From assembly GCF_052857255.1 (NCBI RefSeq), contig NC_135498.1, positions 166,214,255 to 166,278,254 of the forward strand: a DNA stretch of 64,000 nt, in the 5' to 3' direction. Origin of the DNA: Amblyomma americanum. Its lineage: Eukaryota; Arthropoda; Arachnida; Ixodida; Ixodidae. This document shows positions 54,883-64,000 of this stretch, in pieces (position 1 is the stretch's first letter; every line of letters starts with the position of its first letter). The notes beneath the pieces were generated by a model, which was not told the origin of the DNA, ran no database searches, and worked only from the letters and a program-made list of their open reading frames with translations. A program made the translations under genes and the position numbers.

Positions 54883-55680
54883 GTGCCATGGCCTCGATAC
54901 ATGGTGCCAGAAGTGGCCGTCGTTGACGCCCACTTCTTGGAACATCTGCACAGACCGAACAAACAAGCTGCGGGATGGATTTGCTACATGTCAAAGAATT
55001 GGCAGTTGCTCGAACAAAAATTCGAGCTCTTCCTGACCGCGACAGAATCCACCGAAAAGCCGCGACCAGAGGCAACTACTGTTGACCACCGCAGGTGAAG
55101 AAGACATTGAAGAATTTAACACTTTCACTTTCTCCAAAGACGAGAGCAGCAATGGCTACGCCACGGTTGTCAAGATGTTTGACGTGTACGGCGAGGCGCA
55201 AAGCATTGAAGTAAACGAGTGCTACTTGTTCAGCAAGCGTGTGCACGAACCACATAAATCATTCGAACACTTTTTGCGGGATTTGAAGACTCAAGCACGG
55301 CTCTTTAACTTTGAAGGGTTACTGTGAATGGTCAAGGAACAAATTGTTTTTGGCACAAGTGACAACAAAATACGTGAAAAGTTATTAAAAGTTAACAAAC
55401 TAGCCCTCCACAAGGCAGAACAGATCTACACGGCCGCCCAAGCGACAGCACCACATCACGAAATGTGGGAACGAGACCATAAGCAAGTGGACAAAGTGCA
55501 CAAGATGCACTCCGCACCTCGTTGACAGCAACAGTCCTGTAACTGCCCAAGCTGCGCACGGACACACGCACCGCGGAGCTGTTCTCCGTTTGGGCGTACG
55601 TGTCACGACTGTAAGGAAAGAAACCGGTCTGCGGTCTGTTGCAAAGCAAAGCAACAAATTGGCAAGCTCAGAGAAGATGA
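54883..55680 (+). pseudogene. gag: Gypsy-3 gag, broken
   Basis: Frames in order are SKNWQLLEQKFELFLTATES (54990-55050), LLTTAGEEDIEEFNTFTFSK (55080-55140), SFEHFLRDLKTQARLFNFEG (55260-55320) and VKEQIVFGTSDNKIREKLLK (55331-55390). A cysteine-rich tail follows (CPSCARTHAPRSC then CHDCKERNRSAVCC, about 55545-55640) with two zinc-knuckle-like units. This pattern is typical of mag-lineage Gypsy gag. Breaks include a frameshift near 55080 and a TGA at 55325. Confidence 0.75.
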
Positions 55681-55691
55681 AAATTAAATGT

Positions 55692-55993
55692 AAATTGGTT
55701 TTGAGGAAAGGAAATGGCGCAGTATCTGTCTCACATCTCCGCGGACACCTGAGCCGCGCCGTAAGGGAAGGGATAAAGGAGGGACTGGGAGAAGAAAGGA
55801 AGAAATATGTGTCATAGTGGAGGGCTCCAGAATAATATCGATCATCTGGGGATCTTTATCGTGCACTGACTTTGCACAGCGCACGGCCACCTCTGCGTTT
55901 CTCCTCCATCAAAACGCGGCCGCTGTGGTCGGGTTCGAACCCGGGTGCTCCGGATTAGTAGCCGACCGCCCTAACCACTCAGCCACAGCGGCG
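55692..55993 (-). mobile_element. tRNA-derived SINE inserted in Gypsy-3
   Basis: On the minus strand it has the same structure as 23274-23592: head CCGCCGCTGTGGCTGAGTGG, B box GGGTTCGAACCCG near 55935, and a tail through GGAAAGGAAATGGCGCAGTA. It separates Gypsy-3 gag from its protease. Confidence 0.88.
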
Positions 55994-58045
55994 GGTGAGA
56001 TCACAGGTGGCGAGGAGGCATTCAATGTACTGGATGCGGCTTTGCGCAGCAAGGTCAGGGAGCGCGAGTGACTTGTTCAATCAAACGTTGGTAACTCGTC
56101 GGTGAGCCTAAAAGTTGACACCGTTTCGGAAGTCAATATTCTATCCCCAGTGTCTTCAACAAAATGCAACCAAAGACACCACTGAAGCTAAGCTGCGCCA
56201 CTTTACAAAATTTGACATTATGACACAATTACATAGGAAGCGAAGTTAAACGGTAGCAAAGCAATACTAGCAATACTATAGGCAAGCTATACTATAGGAC
56301 TTGAACCGGGCGAACGCCTCCAGCTTCTTTCCCGGAAATTGCGCAGCGTGTAGCAGGACGCCACAGAAAGAATAGTAGATTACTTTCGTCATCTATTCAG
56401 CGGTACAGGTTGCGTTCAGTATCGCCATCATATGGTTCTCCGCGATAACGCCGTGCCGGTAGTACGGCCAGGCATCACTATCCCTTCGGGAGCCAATGGA
56501 TAAGGAGCTGTAGCGCATGATAGAGGGCGGAATAATTGCCGAGGTGACGGAGCCCACATACTGGATACGCCCTCTGTAATAGTACGTAAGAATTATTGAA
56601 GGCTGCGGGTATTCATGAACTCCAGGAAGATTAATGAACGTATCAAAAGGGAGCACTACCAGATGCCGACGCCAGAAGACATAGAAGCTGAACTGGCCGG
56701 AGCAACGGTTTTCACGCGCCTAGATGCAACGTCTAGCTTCCACTACATACCACTGGACGAGGAGACCTAAAAAATTTGCACGTTTGCAACACCTTTCGGG
56801 CGGTACCGTTTCCTGAAGCTACCCATCGGAATTTATTCAGCGCCAAAAGTTTTTTTGAAAAGATTCTAAATGAAATATTCGAGGGTCTCCCTCGTGGAAG
56901 AGTAAATGTCGACGATATATCAGTCTGGAGCAAGTCGACGCACGAGCACAACAAACGACTGAGATCAGCGCGACCAAGTGCAAAATTGGTGTGAAACAGA
57001 TAGAAGTCCTAGGCGAAGTTATCAGCACTGAGGGTGTAAGGCAAAGTTCCTCCCTGATACAATTCATGATGCAAATGCCCGAGTCGTAGGACAAGCAGTG
57101 GGTGCTAAGAATGCTCGGAGTAGAAAATTACTTAGGCACGCAAACTTTTGCCGTCGCTGGCGCAGAGGACAGCACTACTACGAAGCTTACTAAAGCAAGA
57201 CACAACGTATGAATGGAGGGCGAACCACGCCAAAGAGTGGAACCAGCTATGCGACATCATGGCCAAACAACCACTGCTATCACATTTAGACCCTGCAAAG
57301 GACGCTGAAACATAGTGCGATGCATCACAGAACGGCTTAGGCGCTGCATTGCTACAGTGTCATGATAACGAGTGGACCCCGGTCGCATACGTATCTAATG
57401 CACTCACGGAAACACAGCAGCGATAATCACAAATAGAAAAAGAAGCGATGGCGATTATGAATGGATGTCAACGATTGAATCAGTTCACATATGAAAGGAA
57501 GGCTATCGTGGAAACCGATCACCGATCTTTGATTGCGAAATCCCATAAACCAAATGGTGACATGCCACCAAGACTGCACAGCTTCTTCCTGCGACTGCTT
57601 CGTTATGACATCAGAATTGTTTTTGTTCCAGGAAAACACCTCTTCCTGGCCGACATGTTGTCCCGGGCTTCAGTCGACTGCAATAAGGCCAGCATCGACA
57701 GCGGAGGTGCAGAAGTACATAATTAGAACATAAATGAATTGAAATATGAACAAACTAGACCCATTTACACCATTACTTACGTCATTTGCAGAAGTACATG
57801 CCGTAAATGTGGTTTCGTCTCGCGTGAGTCATAGAACTTTAATGCGACCGGTAGCCGAGACAAACAAACATAAATACCTATGCAGTGTACTCGGGAGTCT
57901 AGGCAGAGGCGAACAGGTCACAGGCCAGCTGAAGCCATTTAGTGCCGAGCTGTTGCAAGTCCATAGCATTTTGTTAAAGGCACGCAAGGTTGTTATTCCC
58001 ACCAGTATGAAGCGCGAAATACTGGAAAAATTCATCAAAAAATGA
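55994..58045 (+). pseudogene. pol: Gypsy-3 pol remnant (protease to integrase start)
   Basis: Recognisable pieces are a protease-like LKVDTVSEVNIL (56110-56145, with the catalytic DTG altered to DTV), GGIIAEVTEPTYWI in the RT entry (56527-56568), and AELAGATVFTRLDA-like palm sequence (56690-56730). Further on, RNase H-type ETDHRSLIAKSHKPN and RLLRYDIRIVFVPGKHLFLA lie at 57510-57650. A spacer before integrase reads EQVTGQLKPFSAELLQVHSI at 57913-57972. Stops and frameshifts are numerous. It ends near 58045 without an integrase core. Confidence 0.72.
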
Positions 58046-58769
58046 TCTCAAATAGCGTACCGGCTATTAGGACCATGAAGGGCCATTCAGCAAACCTATG
58101 CTCGTAAACCGACTGATTTAACTAGCTCTACGCTCTAGGGCTCGAGTGAAGTGTGTTCACGAGTTTGCGTTTCCTTGTTATCCTGATTTTCTCCGTTAAG
58201 TGCTCCTCAGTGCGTTCAAGCTTCGAATACGAACACTATGTCTGGCTTCTTTTAGCTTCCGTGTCGCGTCTATTTTTCCTCTCTTGGTAATGGGACAAAT
58301 TTTGCCGTTTTCAACGTTACGAGCCCATTTCTACCCTAATGACAAGCGGCACTTACAAGTCTAGTGTTTCATCAATTTACAATGTGCCTTCAACGTCATT
58401 ATCATCGAGTAAAAGACTTAGACCACGCTTAACCTCCGCTTCAGAGTACAGTACGACAGCATTAGAGATCCCTCCCGCGCAAGTACTCTTTCATAGATTC
58501 ACAGTTCGCGGGAAGCCTTCAGCACTACTGGCGCAGTGGTGCAGCCGTTAAGCGAAGCACCACTGCCTCTACAGGTGTCTATGGTAGAGAGAGGGCAGGC
58601 ACATCATGGTTTCTTGATACTCAGCAAGTGATCAAGGAAAGGAAAAGCCCCATGGTGCTTGCCAACGTTCTGACAAGGTGACTTGTCTGGCAGGCACCCT
58701 GCGGCTCCCTCCCCCCCCCCCCCCCCTTGTTCACTTTGTGAGTGCCCCGACAGGTGGTAGTTTCAAACA
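58046..58769. other. Unassigned sequence with possible SINE-like piece and poly-C
   Basis: GGCGCAGTGGTGCAGCCGTT near 58530 looks like the start of another tRNA-derived SINE, but no B box follows. A 16-C run is at 58711-58726. No gene is seen. Confidence 0.35.
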
Positions 58770-60640
58770 CAGCCACCGGTGGTACTTGTGAGGCCCGGGT
58801 TGCTCTTCCCGTAAGGCCAATTTTTGGTGCAACATGACAGCCGAGTATTCTGAAGACGCAGACATAGAATCAACCTCCAAGAAGTCCCCGAAAAACCCGC
58901 CCCTTGAAAAAGCGTCCAATGCCCTCAAAGAAAATGGTCTCCTGGCGCTTCAAGGAGACAAGGATGGTGGTTTTGCAGTCCGTCCCATGGGCGGCTTGTT
59001 TCGAGATAAGACGATTGCGGCCATCAACAAAAACATCAAACCGGTAAAATTCAACGTACGCACTAGAAAACGACAAGCACTCAAAATCTTGGATTACTTG
59101 CACCTGGATGCCATCAAGAAGCGAGCAAAAAATGACGAGGGACTTCCTTGAAATATTATTTACGGTTAAAACCCATAAGCCTGGAATGCCACTACGATCC
59201 ATCGTGTCAGAAAAAGGGACATGGCAACGCGTTGTCAGATGCTACCTACAAAAGCACCTTGATTCTTTGGTGGAAGATGATCCTTTCCTGGTTCGTAGTT
59301 CCTCGTACGTTGTGCCGCAACTGGACGCTTTGCCCTCCCTCGAGTGCATTCGTTTCTCCATCGATATTGAAAATTTGTGTTACTCTGTTCCTCATCACGC
59401 ACTCCTAAGTGCTGTCAGAGAAAGGATCATCACAACAGGTGAGGTTCACTTTCAAAATGCAGCTAGGATTAGCAGCGAGTTTTGTAGCTTTGTTGGAATT
59501 CTACTTGGGCTCGAGAGCCATATCTTTTGAAGGAAGCTTCTTTGTTCAGAAAAAGTGTCTGCATAGGGTCTTCAGTGGCGCCTGTACTCTGGGACATTTT
59601 CTTCTCAGCCGTTGGGAACCAAATAAAAAGTCAACTTAATGACCCAAATGTTGCATCCATTGTTCGATACATGGACGATTTTTTGGTTATTCTGAAGAAT
59701 GTTTCCGAGTCTGATGTACCTGCGGCAGCAACATGTTTGATTTCTGTCTTCACCAATAACAGCCAGGGCCTCACGTTTACGTGGGAGTTACCACTGAATT
59801 GCGAACTGCAGTTTTTAGACATACAATTGGTATTTATGAAGGATCACCTATGCTAGGCGTACAATCCCAGATATAAGAAAGGGCTGTTACCGTTTGACAG
59901 TGCTCATTCGAAACTCGACAAAAGAGCAATAATCGCTAATTCCCTTCAGAATGCCTTGGGAAAGTCGTGCCATCACATGATATCGTTGAGCTTTGGCGCC
60001 CAAATTCAGAGGTTGCAAGAAGCCGGTTACCCGCCCCTTTTGATTTCGGCTGTCTCCGAAATGTTAATACAGAAATTGAAGCGGCCTCTTGATAAGAGAC
60101 CTCCGGAAGCACGAAAGAAATGTGTTCCTGTCATTCCTTACATTTATAAAGTTTCCCATGGCATAAAAAAGTCGCAAGCAAACTTCAGGTGCAAGCTGTG
60201 TTTTCGGCCCCGTCAAAGCTGTCAAAGATTTGTACTGTGACTAAACCGGAGAAGAAACGACCAGTTTGTCCTATTAAACATCCAAACCAGTTCACCAAAT
60301 GCAGGCCACAAGTTGTGTATAAGATTTCTTTAAGCTGCGGTCTCGTTTACATAGGGCAAACCGGTCGATGTTTCAATGAACGGGCCAGTAAACACTTGCG
60401 GAATGTGCGCATCCAACATGGAGGCTTCCTTGCGGACCACTGAAAACCTTGCAAAGAATGTCGTCCGGAACTAAACAAAACCTTTTTTAAGAGCATAAAA
60501 GACAAATTTGAGCGAGATGCAGTAGAGGCATATTTTATTAAGAAAACGGAAGCGCATGCATTAGCAAACCCTCCATTTCAATCAGTGACGCTGAGGTGGC
60601 TTTTCTCGAAGGGTGTCTTTAGGTTTTAATATTTTGAAGT
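58770..60640 (+). pseudogene. Penelope-like element: RT and GIY-YIG, several frameshifts
   Basis: Pieces in order are an N-terminal segment (DGGFAVRPMGGLFRDKTIAA, 58960-59030), LEILFTVKTHKPGMPLRSIV (59147-59206), VSEKGTWQRVV (59200), and SIDIENLCYSVPH (59360-59400). CIGSSVAPVLWDIFFSAV (59560-59615) and the catalytic RYMDDFLVIL (YMDD 59668-59679) follow, then the thumb (59956-60150). The GIY-YIG domain is CGLVYIGQTGRCFNERASKH at 60336-60400. The C-terminal tail ends near 60628. The frame changes near 59140, 59525, 59856-59950 and 60190-60240. It is the most complete Penelope copy in the window. Confidence 0.88.
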
Positions 60641-61500
60641 TTTATCTGCATAGTTTGTTTTCCCTGGATGTGTTTTACCGGCCAAAATAGAATTGTGTAG
60701 CAACCAATACTTTTAGTACTTTGATGCTTAGAGGATTTATCGAAATTTTTAAGTTTTCATGTCCACCAATTTTTCCAACTTTGCTGTAGGTCATTCATTC
60801 ATTATCACACGATCTGTTCAAGCAGGAATTTTGAGTCTGCGCTCTGTTTTCCTTGGCCAAACGTGCGTATTTGTTGTGAGGATGGATTGCTTTCCTGTTG
60901 GTTTTGCGCTCAGATAATCTTGGGAATTAGTCCAAAAGAGTTTGCTTTTATCAGGTGTGTAGTGCTGAATGTATCTTCCGGTCTGTTGGAAGTAGCGCCT
61001 ACTTCCTGAACACTGACTGTTGTTGTCACTTTCTTATTCTTGTGTGATTGGCTACTGCGATACGGCTCGGGTGCTTCGTAAAATGTAAGGGTTTGGGCGG
61101 ATAAATTTCATTTGCAAGTTGGCGCCTGTCCTGTTGTGTTCTTGTACCTCTCTCGTCCTTGTTCTTTTCGCGCCGTCCTGACATCATCTGCAAGAAGCCA
61201 TCATTTTCGCAACCGAAACCAATTACCGGAAAATACTGCTACTGAAGCCTTGCAGTATTCAAAACACTCCGATCAATGCTTGGTTCGCTTTGCCTATTTT
61301 GCTTAATCGCATCTTTAGTATCAATGTTTTTTAAGAGCTTTTCACCGACAGACTGCTTACCTCTTTACAATGAACTGCCTGCGCTGTGTATGTGACTGCT
61401 GCACAGGTGGCTGAAGCCTCGTCAAGCTGTAAACAAAGCAGCTTTTTCTCTTGCCCCCTTTCATGCTTGTGCAAAATAAAAGCTCTAGATTTTTAAGTGA
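60641..61500. other. Penelope 3' flank and unassigned sequence
   Basis: No gene is seen. A segment near 61120-61180 (CTGTCCTGTTGTGTTCTTGT, then TCGTCCTTGTTCTTTTCGCG) resembles the 3' flank of the minus-strand Penelope at 62911-62960, so part of this may be the element's 3' end. Confidence 0.4.
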
Positions 61501-61545
61501 GCAATTATTTATTCGATTTATTTATTTATTTATTGACCTATCCAT
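61501..61545 (-). repeat. (TTTA)n tract, probable minus-strand LINE tail
   Basis: On the minus strand it reads GGTCAATAAATAAATAAATAAA, like the tails of LINE-B and LINE-C but without their terminal hairpin. No ORF2 is recognised upstream, so it may be a very short insertion. Confidence 0.5.
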
Positions 61546-62909
61546 CGAATGCAAAATGCTAACGGAGCAACCTCCCCAAGGTTCATGAACAGGAACTTTG
61601 CTCTGCAGCTCGCAGTAACGAAAGCAAAAGAACTAGAGCCATCCCCGCACAATCCTCGGAAACCGGCACCGTGAATTAGAGCACTAGGACGAGTCTAAAA
61701 CTTTCCCCTTACCCCTTTCGCATCTTTTACTATGCCGCTCTCGGTCTCCAAGGTTCCGTTTCCCCTCGACTTGAAAGACGGAAACCGAACTGCCCTCTGT
61801 CAGTCCTGAAGAAGGTCCCGAGCCACCACTGAAAAGCCGAGATTTTTTAACATAAAAAATTTTGGTTGCGAAAAATCCCTCACAATTATTTACACGTTCA
61901 ATGAATAATTGCATGAGTATCCTTTTCTAGCACTTTATTCGCTGGTTCACCACTAGTATTAGACAATCTAATTAATCGCTAATTGATTCATCGTGATAAT
62001 GACGGTGAAGCAATACTGTAACACGAAGCACTCGATTTACGAGTGCCGTACGTCTATAAGCTCAGGGTAGAAATCGGCAGCGAACGTCCAAAGCGAAAAA
62101 CTCTTTCCCGTTACCAAGTTACCAAAAGAGTAAAAAAAAGAGAGAGGGCACACACTAACAGCCGCAAGAAATGATATTGGGATTCCAATGCGTGACCAGT
62201 TTAGAGCGATTGAGCAGGGTCAATGAAAACAGCTCGTCCGGTGGACGATCAGTTAATTAACATACATTTGCCAAGTAGCCCTACGCAGTTCAATCTGAAG
62301 TAGCATGCCAGGCCGGCGACCAGCCAGACCTCTTCTGTTCCATTACAGTCTTCCTCCTCCTCGTCCTCCCGTGCTCCTCCTACGGAGTTCAACAACCGCT
62401 AAACAGGAGCTACTACAGATCGCTTCAGCAGCAATCATTTTGGAGCCCCGTTTCTGATGAGCAAGTGAAATGGCCTTCGCTTCACCCGGCAAAATGGAAC
62501 CATTTTACCCAACTCAAAGCAAGAATTCCGAGCTTTCCAGCAGCAAGCACTCTAATTCAGAGGCTCGACATGGCGACGCAACGTATTCAGTACCGTGCGA
62601 ACACAGATGTGCATCGGGGCGCCCGACGCCCGGAACCCATTAGCGCGTTGGGACAAAAGCTGTGCGAGGAAACGCTTGCAAAGACTGTGTTTAATCAGAA
62701 ATGTTGAGGTTCACCATGCCGAACTTCAGCAGTACTTTCAAAGTGCACTTGTGCGTCATGCACACAAAAAGTCGAATCTTCGGCGAAAAAAACTCAAAGG
62801 ATAACTTTATGAATCTGCATGCAAATTGTACGTCGCAAGTTTTCTCGCATTAAAGCCCCCTGACCGTTAGCGAAAGCTTTAAGTCTATTTTAGAAGCTTG
62901 CAGGACTCA
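61546..62909. other. Unassigned sequence
   Basis: A frame at 62465-62707 and its neighbours have no recognised domain. I see no repeat or RNA gene. Confidence 0.4.
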
Positions 62910-64000
62910 GCGCACAAAAACAAAGCACAAGAACAAGAAGGACGACAGGACAGAGCGCTGAAATAACTTTTAGTTTTTAAGCCAAGGCAGTCCAGTATTT
63001 AAGAGGCGCCCTATCACGCCACGTGACTACGAAAATCCTACACGGGAATCATCAAAAACCAAACTAAAACCTCAGATACGGTGAAGTGAGGGGCAAGTAG
63101 TCGCGTGTCTAAAGAACGGGAGGAAACGCTGATTCTGAACAAGGCAAAAAAAAATATCTTCATACGCCCGAAACTAACTAATTTAAATTTCTTGCAAAAC
63201 CTAACGTGTACATCAAGGTAGATCAACTCAGAGAAAAGAAACCTAAAGCCAGCCGGAAGGGAGAAAAACTCGCTAAAACGACCTACCAGTACCCATTATG
63301 AAAAAACCAATGAGATCCCAACAACTAACCCAACAAATCATGAAAAGCTAGAAAGGAGAAGTAATATCGCCAAAAACAATTGAAAACCCAACAACTAACG
63401 CAACAAAAAGCAAACAAGGAAGGTAAAAAAATCGCTAAAAACATGGCGGTGATCCTGAAGGAAAACACAATAGACAATACAGAAGCCAAGAATTGGCATA
63501 ACAAAACATCAAAGAAGTTAAAAACCTTGAAGTGAAAAAATAACAAGCAACTTAAACACTGTTGTTAAAATCTAAAACATCGTATTAAAAGGCTAACTCT
63601 TTTTCTGTTAAAGAAATTGAAGACTTGCTGACACACCGATCATTCGAACGGAGAATTTTGGCAGCTTCTATTGTCTCACGTGTCAGCTTATTGCCGTTTT
63701 TCTCTACCAGTGTGATTCTTTCGAAGTCAGGCAAGCAACCTTATACCAAAACTTCACAGTCGCGCCAGTGAATGCCAAGATGGCGGGCCTTTTACTTCAC
63801 GTTGTTATCGTGTTCTTTCAGCCTTTCATTTAAACACACGACCCGTCTGACCAACGCAATTTTTGCTACATGACACAGGAATCGGGTAGATGACTGACTT
63901 CGAACTCTGAACGAACGCCGGCTGATGACGAGTGATGCACGTACGCCTCTCTTGCTCAGTTTTGTTTACACGGTTGCACAGACGAGATAACGTCTCAGGA
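62910..64000 (-). pseudogene. Penelope-like element, minus strand, cut by window end
   Basis: The minus strand between 64000 and 63590 contains a decayed GIY-YIG region (ALVRRVVCLNERLKEHDNN, about 63860-63805), followed by ARHLGIHWRDC, PDFERITLVEKNGNKLTRET and DRCVSKSSISLTEKEL (about 63790-63600), which is the Penelope C-terminus. The 3' flank continues to about 62910 and ends in AGCGCTCTGTCCTGTCGTCC followed by TTCTTGTTCTTGTGC. RT lies beyond the window. It belongs to a different subfamily from the copy at 58770. Confidence 0.75.

Larger units (their letters stand above)
54740..58045 (+). mobile_element. Gypsy-3: decayed mag-like Gypsy element
   Basis: The right part of a 5' LTR is visible, with TATAAAA (54831-54837), AATAAA (54848-54853) and an end at GATACA (54901). 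It is followed directly by TGGTGCCAGAAG, a primer-binding-like segment. Gag, protease, RT, RNase H and the start of integrase follow in broken frames. The copy is truncated near 58045, and no 3' LTR was found. A SINE lies in it at 55692-55993. Confidence 0.75.

Noticed and set aside
1..64000. CRISPR array
   Set aside because: No short direct repeats with unique spacers were seen; repeated sequences are transposons, tandem monomers and simple repeats.

Overview
The window looks like a stretch of hard-tick (Ixodida) nuclear genome, or a close arachnid relative. This is inferred from the repeat mix: tRNA-derived SINEs resembling the tick Ruka family, several non-LTR lineages, Penelope-like elements ending in GIY-YIG, and Ty3/Gypsy elements. 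There is no operon structure, no rRNA, no CRISPR array and no convincing complete host gene. Nearly everything identifiable is a transposable element (TE) or TE debris, and much of it is nested.

Layout. 1-8330: fragments on the minus strand (a CR1/L2-like LINE called here LINE-A, then an unclassified 2.1 kb repeat A1, then a Penelope copy), followed by a Penelope copy on the plus strand, so the Penelope pair lies head to head. 8800-9355: an RTE remnant. 9382-14473: mostly unassigned sequence with one SINE. 14474-21860: an I-type LINE (LINE-D, minus) split by Gypsy-1 (15533-21102), which has LTRs, a 4-bp target duplication, gag, and a pol broken by one frameshift and one stop. 21970-36487: a second copy of A1, LINE-A and Penelope, inverted relative to the left end. 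Its LINE-A is split by Gypsy-2 (27281-33266), which has LTRs identical by eye and an open pol. Gypsy-2's gag is in turn split by a 5'-truncated LINE (LINE-B). 37647-42404: small inverted repeats and a decayed RTE copy with an I-type LINE inserted. 42410-46262: a nearly full-length CR1/L2-like LINE (LINE-C) with ORF1, endonuclease and RT. 46290-48720: a long 5'-truncated RT+RNase H LINE on the minus strand. 49001-53485: SINEs, LINE tails, a foldback element and two possible short exons. 54740-58045: a decayed mag-like Gypsy-3. 58770-60640 and 62930-64000: two more Penelope copies.

Order of events read from nesting: A1/LINE-A/Penelope duplication first, then a SINE inserted in only the right copy (the left copy keeps the empty site), Gypsy-2 into LINE-A, and LINE-B into Gypsy-2. 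The most distinctive functional signal is a textbook -1 ribosomal frameshift cassette at the gag/pol junction of Gypsy-1 (slippery GGGAAAC placed in frame directly before the gag stop, 6-nt spacer, perfect 8-bp stem). Other notable signals are a 2A-like peptide remnant in LINE-A, 300-bp tandem monomers at one LINE-A 5' end, and a primer-binding segment shared by the two Gypsy elements although their gag/pol frames differ.
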